Translations under genes and position numbers: made by a program
Origin: an uncultured Sutterella sp.
GTDB lineage: Bacteria > Pseudomonadota > Gammaproteobacteria > Burkholderiales > Burkholderiaceae_F
Direction of reading: 5' to 3'
DNA length: 13,002 nucleotides
NCBI GenBank assembly: GCA_900754475.1
Contig: CAAECY010000023.1
Span: 1 to 13,002 of the forward strand
Notes under the pieces: model-generated
What the model saw: the letters and a program-made list of their open reading frames with translations, nothing else
Told to the model about the DNA's origin: nothing
The model's database searches: none
Shown here: positions 1 to 6,534 of the stretch, in pieces
How the letters are laid out: the number at the start of each line of letters is the position of its first letter
Position numbering within the stretch: position 1 is the first letter of the stretch

Positions 1-26
1 GGGAGCCCCACCGGGCTCCCGATTTT
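1..26 (+). terminator. Rho-independent terminator of the gene upstream of the window
   Basis: An 8-bp perfect GC stem (GGGAGCCC at 1-8, GGGCTCCC at 13-20) closes a 4-nt CACC loop and is followed by GATTTT. This is a typical intrinsic terminator. The left arm touches the window edge, so the stem may be longer. It should end a + strand gene lying to the left and separates that gene from tsaB, whose start is about 50 nt further on. Confidence 0.75.
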
Positions 27-76
27 GAATTCGACAGCTGTGCGTCCGCCTCGTGCGGGCGCTTGCGGGAACCTTC

Positions 77-820
77 ATGACTTCTTCGAACCCCCTTCTT
101 CTCGCTCTCGACACCGCGCAGGAAGACTGCGCCGCGGCGCTCCTTCGTGACGGCAAGCTTTTGGCCGTCCGGTGCGAACACGTCGGGAACCGTCACGCCG
201 AATGCGTTTTGGGCCTGATCGACGCCGTGCTCGCCGAGGCGGGCGAACGGAAGGCGAACCTCTCGGCCGTCGCCTTCGGGGCGGGACCGGGAAGCTTCAC
301 GGGGTTGCGCGTCGCGTGCGGCGTCGCGCAGGGCCTTGCCTGGGCGTTGCAACTCCCCGTTCTCGCGGTTTCGAACCTCGAAGCGGTCGCGCTTCTCGCG
401 GCCCGCGAAAAGGGCCTCACTCCGGGCGACCGAATTCTCGTTGCGAACGACGCCCGCATGAACGAATGCTACGCGGCGCTTTACGAAGTGTGCGACCCCG
501 CGACGGGGCGCTACTTCACGTGCCTTGCGGAACCCGCTCTTCTGAAGCCCGAAGCCGTTCCCGTCGCCGCTCGCGAGGGCGGTGCGAAGCTCGTCGCGGG
601 AAGCGCCCCGGTGCAGTTTCCCGAAGTGTTTGAGGGTGCCGCCGCGCAAGGGCTCGAACTCTTCCCGCGCACCGAAAGCGCCCCCGAAGAAATCGCGCTT
701 CTCGGCGAAGCGATGTTCCGTCGCGACGAAGCGGTCGAGCCGCAGGCGGCCGCGCCCCTCTATGTGCGCAACCGCGTGGCGCTCACGATGGCGGAACGCG
801 CGGCCGGGGAAAAGCTCTGA
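77..820 (+). CDS. tsaB: TsaB, tRNA threonylcarbamoyladenosine (t6A) biosynthesis protein
   Basis: This 247-residue protein is the non-catalytic partner that dimerises with TsaD and, with TsaE, transfers threonylcarbamoyl to A37 of ANN-decoding tRNAs in the cytoplasm. The N-terminal ASKHA-fold strand LLLALDTAQ (about residues 7-15) is followed by the hallmark GAGPGSFTGLR (68-78) and the DARMNECY segment (125-132), all typical of TsaB. The length fits the family (about 230-250). A GTG at 53 would add eight residues, but the ATG at 77 has a GGGA at 67-70 at suitable spacing and places the first strand where family members have it. The stop overlaps the rimI start by one base, so the two genes are translationally coupled. 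The tsaB-rimI pairing is widely conserved. Confidence 0.95.
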   Translation: MTSSNPLLLALDTAQEDCAAALLRDGKLLAVRCEHVGNRHAECVLGLIDAVLAEAGERKANLSAVAFGAGPGSFTGLRVACGVAQGLAWALQLPVLAVSNLEAVALLAAREKGLTPGDRILVANDARMNECYAALYEVCDPATGRYFTCLAEPALLKPEAVPVAAREGGAKLVAGSAPVQFPEVFEGAAAQGLELFPRTESAPEEIALLGEAMFRRDEAVEPQAAAPLYVRNRVALTMAERAAGEKL

Positions 821-1290
821 TGCAAGTCGACGTGCGGCCCATGACGGCCGAAGATCTCGATTGGGTGACGGCGGCGGAAGCCGAAGTGGAATTCACCCCC
901 TGGACGCGACGCAATTTCGAAGATTCGATTGCCGAGGGGAGCCCCGTGCGCGGTCACGCGCACGTGTTGACGGTCGACGGCGTCCCCGCGGGCTGGGCCG
1001 TGATGCACCCCGTGCTTGACGAACTCGAACTTCTCATCATCGGCGTCGCGAAAGCCTGGCAGCGCCGGGGCTTGGGGCGAAAGCTTCTCTCGGACTTGAT
1101 CGAGTCCGCTCGCGGAAAGTTCGTGTGCGTGCACCTGGAAGTGCGCGCGTCGAACGCACCCGCCCGAGCGCTTTACGACGCGCTCGGCTTCGAGGAAGTC
1201 GGTCGCCGCAAGAATTACTACCGTACCGAATCGGGTCGGGAGGACGCGATCCTCATGCGGCTCGATCTCGCCGGGTCCGCGGGCGCATAA
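820..1290 (+). CDS. rimI: RimI-type ribosomal protein S18-alanine N-acetyltransferase
   Basis: This 156-residue GNAT-family enzyme is predicted to transfer acetyl from acetyl-CoA to the N-terminal alanine of ribosomal protein S18. The acetyl-CoA pyrophosphate-binding loop is QRRGLG (81-86) in the context IIGVAKAWQRRGLG. LEVRASN (106-112) carries the glutamate expected in RimI, and ALYDALGFEEVGRRKNYY (117-134) holds the conserved C-terminal tyrosine region. The ATG shares its A with the tsaB stop codon (TGATG), so translational coupling is expected. RimI acts on few substrates, but GNAT paralogues are hard to separate by eye; the position next to tsaB is the strongest support for the exact name. 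Confidence 0.92.
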   Translation: MQVDVRPMTAEDLDWVTAAEAEVEFTPWTRRNFEDSIAEGSPVRGHAHVLTVDGVPAGWAVMHPVLDELELLIIGVAKAWQRRGLGRKLLSDLIESARGKFVCVHLEVRASNAPARALYDALGFEEVGRRKNYYRTESGREDAILMRLDLAGSAGA

Positions 1291-1332
1291 GGCCCGGGAC
1301 CCTTTCATTCGAACGAAATTTTGGGAGCGCTC

Positions 1333-2352
1333 ATGTCCGACGCAACGGAGAACCACGACGACGTCCCCGGCTGGGGCGACGCCGACCCGGAAGCCTTCGA
1401 GCGGCTCGCCCGCATCTGGGACGCACTCGGCTGCGGTCCCTTGTGGCTCGAGCGCTCGACGCCCGATCCGCTCTTCGACCCGATCACGCGCAGGGCGTTG
1501 CTCGGCGAAAAGGTGCAACCGGCCGCGTCTCCCGCAGCTCCTTCGGCTCCCTCGGCCGCTGCTTCCTCCGCTCCCGCCGCGCCGCAACCCGCGCCCCGAT
1601 TCGGGCGTCCCGCGCAGGCGCCGGGCGCCGCGGCTCCGCAGCGCCCCCGCGCTCCGCAGGGCGCCCCAACCCAAGCGCCTCAAGCACCTCAGGTCGCTCC
1701 CGCGCCAATTCCGATTCTGTCGGAAGAGACCAAGGCCAAAATCCGCACGGCCGACTGGGCGACCCTCGAAGGGCTCGTGCGCGACTGCACGGCCTGTCCG
1801 ATGTCGAAAACCCGACAGCACCCCGTCTTTGCCGAAGGGGCGCCGGGCCCGAAGTTGGTGCTCGTCGGCGAAGCCCCCGGGGCCGAAGAAGACCTCCAGG
1901 GGATTCCGTTCGTCGGGAAGTCGGGAAAGCTTCTTACCGCGATGCTCGATGCGATCGCCGTGCGACGTAAAGACGACATCGTCATTTTGAACGCCTTGAA
2001 GTGCCGGCCGCCTCAGAACCGCAACCCCGAGCCCGCCGAGACGGCCTGCTGCAGTCATTATCTTGAGCGCCAGCTCGAACTCCTGAAGCCCGACGTCCTC
2101 TTCCTGATGGGGCGCTTTGCGGTGCAGACGGTGCTCAAAGACCGGGCGGCCGCGATTTCGCGCCTGCGCGGCGTCGTGCACGAGGCGGAACTCTCGGACG
2201 GCCGCAAGGTGAAGTGCGTCGTGAGCTACCACCCCTCGTACCTCTTGCGCTCGCCCGGCGAAAAGGCGAAGGCCTGGGAGGACCTCGTCCTCCTGCGACG
2301 CACGATGCGCGAAGCGGGGATCCCCGTGCGCGAACGGGAAAAGCATTGGTGA
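1333..2352 (+). CDS. Family 4 uracil-DNA glycosylase (4Fe-4S) with Pro/Ala-rich N-terminal linker
   Basis: This 339-residue enzyme is predicted to remove uracil from DNA (base excision repair of deaminated cytosine). The catalytic domain spans about residues 135-339. Candidate Fe-S ligands are C152 and C155 (DCTACP), C224 (NALKCRPP) and C239 or C240. The active-site motif GEAPGAEED (179-187) is followed by GIPFVGKSGKLL, and the second motif is SYHPSYLLR (298-306). Family members are usually about 200-230 residues. The excess here is an N-terminal segment (1-60) resembling the short N-terminal domain seen in proteobacterial homologues, plus a low-complexity Ala/Pro/Gln linker (about 61-127). 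The ATG at 1333 is chosen over an in-frame TTG at 1321 because GGGAG (1323-1327) lies six bases upstream of it. It follows rimI by 42 nt, a common betaproteobacterial order. Confidence 0.93.
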   Translation: MSDATENHDDVPGWGDADPEAFERLARIWDALGCGPLWLERSTPDPLFDPITRRALLGEKVQPAASPAAPSAPSAAASSAPAAPQPAPRFGRPAQAPGAAAPQRPRAPQGAPTQAPQAPQVAPAPIPILSEETKAKIRTADWATLEGLVRDCTACPMSKTRQHPVFAEGAPGPKLVLVGEAPGAEEDLQGIPFVGKSGKLLTAMLDAIAVRRKDDIVILNALKCRPPQNRNPEPAETACCSHYLERQLELLKPDVLFLMGRFAVQTVLKDRAAAISRLRGVVHEAELSDGRKVKCVVSYHPSYLLRSPGEKAKAWEDLVLLRRTMREAGIPVREREKHW

Positions 2353-2356
2353 CGCC

Positions 2357-2728
2357 ATGAGCTCGGAAAGCGAAAAGTCGGCCGACGCCCCGATCGTCGA
2401 CTACGACGAGGCGCTGCGCGCGACGCACCGCGAAGCGGCGGCGACCCTCGTCGTGGCGGTCCTGATCGCCCTCTTTTTCTGGGGTGCGATCGGGCTTTTG
2501 CACGACGTGCCGGGGACGAGCGGAGGGTTGCCGCTCTGGTTCTGGTGGGCGGTTCCGGGCGGCTACCTCGCGTCGATTGCGGGGGTGGTGTGGCTCGTTC
2601 GTCGGGTCTTTCGGAATTTCTCGCTTGACCTGACGCCCCTGACGCCCGATTCGACTCACGATTCGACGTCCGATTCGATGCCCGAAAAGCCTTCCCGCGC
2701 GCCGTCCGAATCCGCTCTTCGCTCGTAA
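2357..2728 (+). CDS. yhdT: YhdT family (DUF997) small membrane protein, PanF partner
   Basis: This 123-residue inner-membrane protein has two predicted transmembrane helices (about 29-49 and 62-84) separated by a short aromatic-rich periplasmic or cytoplasmic loop (LPLWFWWAVPGG). The EALRATHREA segment just before helix 1 matches the YQQAHKEA-type signature of the YhdT family. In many proteobacteria yhdT sits immediately before panF, as here (15-nt gap), which supports the call. Its biochemical role is unknown; an accessory role in sodium/pantothenate symport is inferred from linkage only. The C-terminal tail (about 90-123) is hydrophilic, Ser/Thr/Asp-rich and partly made of a 12-bp DNA repeat. 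It is longer than in E. coli YhdT (about 80 residues). It starts four bases after the glycosylase stop. Confidence 0.82.
   Translation: MSSESEKSADAPIVDYDEALRATHREAAATLVVAVLIALFFWGAIGLLHDVPGTSGGLPLWFWWAVPGGYLASIAGVVWLVRRVFRNFSLDLTPLTPDSTHDSTSDSMPEKPSRAPSESALRS
2647..2682 (+). repeat. Three-copy 12-bp tandem repeat inside yhdT
   Basis: The 8-mer CGATTCGA occurs at 2647, 2659 and 2671, exactly 12 bp apart. Each copy encodes the four-residue pattern D-S-T/M-x (DSTH, DSTS, DSMP) in the hydrophilic C-terminal tail of YhdT. The frame is preserved, so changes in copy number would only lengthen or shorten the tail. Confidence 0.7.
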
Positions 2729-2743
2729 CCCGTCGAGACGCCC

Positions 2744-4258
2744 ATGATTCTTGCGCCCGTTCTTCTCTTTTTTGCGGTCTTGGCCGCCCTTTCGCTTTGG
2801 ACCGAACGTCGTCGAAGCCTTCCCTTGGAAGAAACCGGGGGCGGCGCGGGCTTCTCCCGCGAGTACTTCCTCGGAAGCCGCAGCCTTCAGGGCGTCGTTC
2901 TCGCGATGACGCTCACGGCCACCTACGGCTCGGTGAGTTCGTTCGTCTCGGGCCCGGGGATCGCCTGGAATCTCGGCCTCGGTTGGGTCGTGTTCGCCGC
3001 CCCGCAGATCATCGCGGGGTTTTTCATCCTGGGGTTGCTCGGCAAAAAAATGGCGCTCGTCTCGCGTGCCGTGGGCGCCGTGACGGTGGTGGATTTGCTG
3101 CGCGCCCGCTTTCGAAGCCCCGTCTTCGCGACCTTGGCCGCCCTCTCGATGCTCGTCTTTTTCACGACGATGATGGTGGGGCAGTTCGCGGGCGGTGCGG
3201 CGATCTTTGCCGAAGTGACGGGAGGATCGACCACGCAGGGGCTTCTCCTTTTCGGCCTTCTTACGGTTTTCTATACGACCTTCGGGGGCTTTCGCGCGGT
3301 TGCGGTGACGGATGCGCTCTGCGCCCTTCTGATGGTGCTCGGGATGGTGCTCCTGGCGGGCGACATCGTTTCGGAGGCGGGGGGCTTCTCGGAAGCGATG
3401 CGGGCGGCCGCAGCGGCTGCGCCCAATGCCGAGGCGTACCTGTCGTTCGACGCGGGCGGGGCGCTTCCCCTCTCGCTTTTGCTTTCGGCCTGGGTGCTCG
3501 TCGGCTTCGGCACGGCGGGTTTGCCGCAGTCGGCCGTTCGCTGCATGAGCTACCGCTCGACCGAAGACCTTCATCGCGCGATGTGGGTGAGCACGGTTGT
3601 TTGCGGCGCCCTCATGATCGGCATGACCCTGATCGGCGTGCTCGCGCGCGGGGTCTTTGCCGTCTCGCCCGAGTCGCTCGGCACGACCGACCACATGATC
3701 CCGCGCTTGATCGCCGAACACATGTCGCCCGTTGCGGCAGGTGTCACGCTGATCGGACCGCTCGCGGCCACGATGTCGACGGTCTCCTCGCTCCTCATTG
3801 CTGCCTCGTCGGCGGTCGTGAAGGATCTGCTCCTCAACGCCCGCCCCGAGTGGGCGGCGCCGGGGAAAGAGAAGCGTCTCCGCTTTGCGGCGAAAGGGAC
3901 GACCCTCGTTTTGGGCCTTGCGGCAACGCTCTTTGCCATCGATCCCCCCGATCTGATCGCCTGGATCAACCTCGCGGCCTTTGCGGGGCTGGAGCTCACG
4001 TTCCTCCTGCCGCTTGCGGCGGGGCTCTTCTGGCGGCGCGCCAACAGCGCGGGGGCGCTCGCGGGGGCGATCTCGGGCGTGGGCTTTTACGGGGTGCTCC
4101 TCGTTTGGAAACCCGACCTTGCGGGCTGGCACCCGATCGTGCCCGCCTTCGTCGTGTCGGTGTTGGCGTTCGTCGCGGGCTCGTTCCTGGGTCGTCCCGA
4201 AGCGCCCGAGCGGCTACGGTACTTCTTCCCGAACACGTCCCGAAAGGGCCGCGCGTAA
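2744..4258 (+). CDS. panF: Sodium/pantothenate symporter PanF
   Basis: This 504-residue member of the sodium:solute symporter family (SSS, LeuT fold) imports pantothenate, the precursor of coenzyme A, with Na+. It has about 12-13 hydrophobic segments across its length. The SSS/PanF region EYFLGSRSLQGVVLAMTLTA (40-59) is followed by TYGSVSSFVSGPG, the part that contributes to sodium and substrate sites. VFYTTFGGFRAVAVTDALCA and GLPQSAVRCMSYRS are further PanF-like stretches. E. coli PanF is 483 residues, so the length is normal. An ATG at 2744 preceded by GAGACG gives only a weak ribosome binding site, consistent with coupling to yhdT. It is the last gene of the 77-4258 run and is followed by a strong terminator. 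Other SSS substrates are possible, but the yhdT linkage favours pantothenate. Confidence 0.9.
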   Translation: MILAPVLLFFAVLAALSLWTERRRSLPLEETGGGAGFSREYFLGSRSLQGVVLAMTLTATYGSVSSFVSGPGIAWNLGLGWVVFAAPQIIAGFFILGLLGKKMALVSRAVGAVTVVDLLRARFRSPVFATLAALSMLVFFTTMMVGQFAGGAAIFAEVTGGSTTQGLLLFGLLTVFYTTFGGFRAVAVTDALCALLMVLGMVLLAGDIVSEAGGFSEAMRAAAAAAPNAEAYLSFDAGGALPLSLLLSAWVLVGFGTAGLPQSAVRCMSYRSTEDLHRAMWVSTVVCGALMIGMTLIGVLARGVFAVSPESLGTTDHMIPRLIAEHMSPVAAGVTLIGPLAATMSTVSSLLIAASSAVVKDLLLNARPEWAAPGKEKRLRFAAKGTTLVLGLAATLFAIDPPDLIAWINLAAFAGLELTFLLPLAAGLFWRRANSAGALAGAISGVGFYGVLLVWKPDLAGWHPIVPAFVVSVLAFVAGSFLGRPEAPERLRYFFPNTSRKGRA

Positions 4259-4338
4259 TGCGCGTGACGCGCGTTCGGATCAACTCAACAAACCCGACGA
4301 ATCCGACGCACCCAAAGCACCAAGAGCACCAAAAGGCA

Positions 4339-4375
4339 CGTGCCCGGAAGATTCCTCTCCCGGGCACGCGTTTTT
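4339..4375 (+). terminator. Terminator between convergent panF and assT, probably bidirectional
   Basis: A 9-bp perfect stem (CGTGCCCGG at 4339-4347, CCGGGCACG at 4360-4368) with a 12-nt loop is followed on the + strand by CGTTTTT (4369-4375). On the - strand the same stem is followed by TGCCTTTT (rc of 4331-4338), a weaker but usable U-tract. It should stop transcripts of panF (+) and probably also of assT (-), whose stop codon is at 4395-4397. A small extra palindrome (TCCGG-AAAT-CCGGA, 4381-4394) directly abuts the assT stop. Confidence 0.85.
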
Positions 4376-4394
4376 CGACTTCCGGAAATCCGGA

Positions 4395-6230
4395 TCACTT
4401 CACCTGGTAATTGAAGGCCTTGTCAACCGAGATCGGCATCGCCTGATAGCCCATGGCGTCGTTGATCTTGATTTCAACCGCGGGCGTCGTCTTCCCCCAG
4501 TCGAATTCGAGGATGTACGGGTGAGCGACGGCGGCCTTCGCCTTGCCGGAAGCGTCCTTCGAGGGAGCGGCACCCATGCCGGCCGTGGCCGAGTAGACCA
4601 TGACGGAGTCCTTGTCGTCCATGTACTTCGTGAGCGACGTGACGGGACTGTACCAGTCGTTGCCGCGGTCCTTGCCGTATTCCCAGATCTGTTCGACCGT
4701 CATCTTCTTCTGGTCGATCTTGTAGACGACGGCGCGCGAGTACTTCATGTCGGGAAGAGGCGGCTGCTCCAGCGCACGGCCGTCGCCGTTGTCGAAGACC
4801 GTGAGGAAGAGCACGTCCTTGTTCGTCTTCGAGTCGACGATCCAGGCCGTGTGCTGCGTCCACGTCCAGTCGAAGCCGCCTTCGCAGGCGTTGTTTTCGC
4901 ACTTGAGGGGCTTGCCGTCCTTGCCGACCGGCGTCAGGATCTTGTCCTTGTACTTGTCGGACCAGCCCGTGGGCGTCGCCAAAATCCACTTCACTTCCTT
5001 GTCGCGGCCGATCTTGACGACGGACGACTGATGGCGCGAGGAAATCACGATCGAATCGTCGTTCGGGTCGTAGTCGACGGCGTTGACGTGCGCCCAGTTG
5101 CGGCCCGGCCCCACGCCCGCGATGTCGCCGAACGTGTCGGAGGCTTCCTGCTTGGCGAGGTCTTCGGCCGAGAGGGTTTTGCCGGCCTGCGACGCATCGA
5201 TGTTGAGGCAGACGGCCCCCTGGTCGAGCGTCTTGATCACAACGTCGCGGTACGGGTCGAGAATGTCGAAGAGTCGGAATTCGTCGACGACGCGGCCGTT
5301 TTCATCGACTTCGGCAATCACGTCGCGCACCGTATGGACGCGCTTCCCGTCGGCACGACGCAGGTCGGCGGACGCAACGCGCAGGAAGTAGTGACCGTTC
5401 TGAGCGCGGTCGAGGGCGTGCGAGAAGTCGGAATAGTTGGAGGGCAGTCGACGGTTGTAGACTTCGCGCCCGAGGAGGTCGTACTTGACGTAGCGCTGGC
5501 CGTAGCCCCAGGTGAGAAGGCCGTCGGTGCCCTGCTGGAAGCCCATCATGATGCCCGACTTGTAGATCGATTCCGGATCGTACATTTCGAGGTTCGGCAG
5601 CAGATACCAACGCACTTCGCCCTTCGTGTCGATGATGCCGTTGGCGGGACCGTACGCCCATTCGAGCGCGCCGCCCGCGGGGTTGTTCCAAACGGCGCGA
5701 GCGGCCTTCGGAGGCTTCGGAACGAGGTTGTTGACGAGGTAGAGGCGGTCGGCGTACTTGGCGTCGACGTGCTTGACTTCCGTGTCGAACATCACGCCCT
5801 TCGTGTTTACACTACCGTTCATTTCCATGTAAACAGGGGCCGTACGGATCTTGTAGGTTTCCTTGACGGCTTCTTTCTTCCCGTTATAGAGCCGGTTGTA
5901 GCTCACCTCGACCGTATTTTCGTAGTCGGCGTAGAGGCCGAAGACGGGGATGCCGGCGTGGGTCTTGAGTTCCGCGTTATTGACCTTATAGGCGATTTCC
6001 TGACCGCCCTTTTTCGGCACCACGCGCACCGTGGCGTCCTCGATCACGTAGCCGCCGTTGCGGATGACGGCCGTGAGCGGAGCGATGTTGTAAGGGTTCA
6101 CGACGACTTCGCCGATGCTCCCCTGAGCTTCCATCTGAACGACGGGACCCGAAGCGCCGCCCGAAGCGAAGGCGGTGCCGAAAGCGAGACCGAGCGCGAG
6201 CGCGCACGGAGCGAGTTTGAGCATGTGCAT
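4395..6230 (-). CDS. assT: Periplasmic arylsulfate sulfotransferase AssT
   Basis: This 611-residue PAPS-independent enzyme transfers sulfate from one phenolic sulfate ester to another phenol. It has a Sec signal peptide (MHMLKLAPCALALGLAFGTAFA, likely cut after residue 22), then an N-terminal beta domain and the six-bladed propeller of the arylsulfotransferase family. Residues matching the E. coli AssT active site are H271 (FSHALD), H381 (WAHVNA), R399 (SSRHQSS) and H460 (TQHTAW); H460 corresponds to the histidine that is transiently sulfated. C444 and C449 match the disulfide that DsbL/DsbI makes in uropathogenic E. coli; no dsbL or dsbI is in the window. The start at 6230 has a strong GGAGGAG (6238-6244) seven bases upstream, better placed than for the second Met. 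It is a single-gene unit convergent with panF. The natural donor and acceptor cannot be read from the sequence. Confidence 0.95.
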   Translation of the reverse strand: MHMLKLAPCALALGLAFGTAFASGGASGPVVQMEAQGSIGEVVVNPYNIAPLTAVIRNGGYVIEDATVRVVPKKGGQEIAYKVNNAELKTHAGIPVFGLYADYENTVEVSYNRLYNGKKEAVKETYKIRTAPVYMEMNGSVNTKGVMFDTEVKHVDAKYADRLYLVNNLVPKPPKAARAVWNNPAGGALEWAYGPANGIIDTKGEVRWYLLPNLEMYDPESIYKSGIMMGFQQGTDGLLTWGYGQRYVKYDLLGREVYNRRLPSNYSDFSHALDRAQNGHYFLRVASADLRRADGKRVHTVRDVIAEVDENGRVVDEFRLFDILDPYRDVVIKTLDQGAVCLNIDASQAGKTLSAEDLAKQEASDTFGDIAGVGPGRNWAHVNAVDYDPNDDSIVISSRHQSSVVKIGRDKEVKWILATPTGWSDKYKDKILTPVGKDGKPLKCENNACEGGFDWTWTQHTAWIVDSKTNKDVLFLTVFDNGDGRALEQPPLPDMKYSRAVVYKIDQKKMTVEQIWEYGKDRGNDWYSPVTSLTKYMDDKDSVMVYSATAGMGAAPSKDASGKAKAAVAHPYILEFDWGKTTPAVEIKINDAMGYQAMPISVDKAFNYQVK

Positions 6231-6257
6231 GGGATTTCTCCTCCGGTTGGTGGGGTC

Positions 6258-6294
6258 GCGCAGCCCCCGATAAACGGTCCGAAGGGGGCGGCGC
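6258..6294 (-). promoter_or_regulatory. Leader hairpin just upstream of assT
   Basis: GCGC-A-GCCCCC (6258-6268) pairs with GGGGGC-G-GCGC (6284-6294), giving ten base pairs with one A/G mismatch (C/U in the transcript) and a 15-nt loop. The hairpin ends about 14 nt before the assT ribosome binding site (6238-6244) and has no U-tract, so it is not an ordinary terminator. A role in mRNA stability or translational control is inferred only. Confidence 0.45.
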
Positions 6295-6303
6295 GATGAG
6301 AAA

Positions 6304-6333
6304 AGTGTAGAAAGAGGAGGGCTATCGCACCAA
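6304..6333 (-). promoter_or_regulatory. Candidate sigma-70 promoter of assT
   Basis: On the - strand, TTGGTG (rc of 6328-6333) and TACACT (rc of 6304-6309) are 18 bp apart. The -10 matches 4 of 6 and the -35 matches 3 of 6 consensus positions. Transcription would start near 6297, giving a leader of about 65 nt that contains the 6258-6294 hairpin. The match is modest and no operator is recognisable. Confidence 0.25.
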
Positions 6334-6425
6334 TAGGATCAAACGGCAGATTTTTTTTGCGAAATGGAACGACCCGTTCCGAAAACACAAACCGAACGCG
6401 CCGGACGGCCCGATCGGACGGTCGG

Positions 6426-6461
6426 AAAAAGGAAAAGCCCCGCATGCGAGCTGCGGGGCTT
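6426..6461 (-). terminator. Rho-independent terminator of the aminotransferase gene
   Basis: A 10-bp perfect stem (AAGCCCCGCA at 6435-6444, TGCGGGGCTT at 6452-6461) with a 7-nt loop is followed on the - strand by TTCCTTTTT (rc of 6426-6434). It lies about 75 nt beyond the aminotransferase stop and separates that transcript from assT, so the two - strand genes are probably separate units. Confidence 0.85.
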
Positions 6462-6534
6462 CGGGTGCCTTTCAGAGGCGGAAAAGAGCTTCAAAGGGAA
6501 GCCTCTTCCGGGAGCGGGTGCGTCGGAAGGAGCG

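Larger units (their letters stand above)
6231..6534. other. Intergenic region between assT and the aminotransferase gene
   Basis: These 304 bases lie upstream of assT and downstream of the aminotransferase gene, both on the - strand. They hold the assT ribosome binding site (6238-6244), the leader hairpin and candidate promoter, an A/T run (T8 at 6351-6358 on the + strand) and the aminotransferase terminator at 6426-6461. I see no convincing small gene in the remainder. Confidence 0.7.

Noticed and set aside
53..76. GTG at 53 as the tsaB start
   Set aside because: The ATG at 77 has a GGGA at good spacing and gives the N-terminus normal for TsaB.
760..4132. Long - strand open frames (760-2358 and 2135-4132) opposite rimI, the glycosylase, yhdT and panF
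   Set aside because: The translations are Arg/Gly/His-rich and motif-free, and the + strand genes over the same span are well recognised.
4316..4332. Two copies of AGCACCAA with 9-bp period as a possible CRISPR-like or operator repeat
   Set aside because: There are only two short copies, directly before the panF terminator, with no array structure.
3981..6299. 772-codon open frame on the + strand, antisense to the whole of assT
   Set aside because: It runs through the end of panF and across assT, has a low-complexity Arg/Val/Asp-rich translation typical of antisense frames in GC-rich DNA, and no family motif. assT on the other strand has a full catalytic set and signal peptide.
6351..6358. 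T8 run as a possible + strand terminator
   Set aside because: No stem precedes it, and no + strand gene ends nearby.
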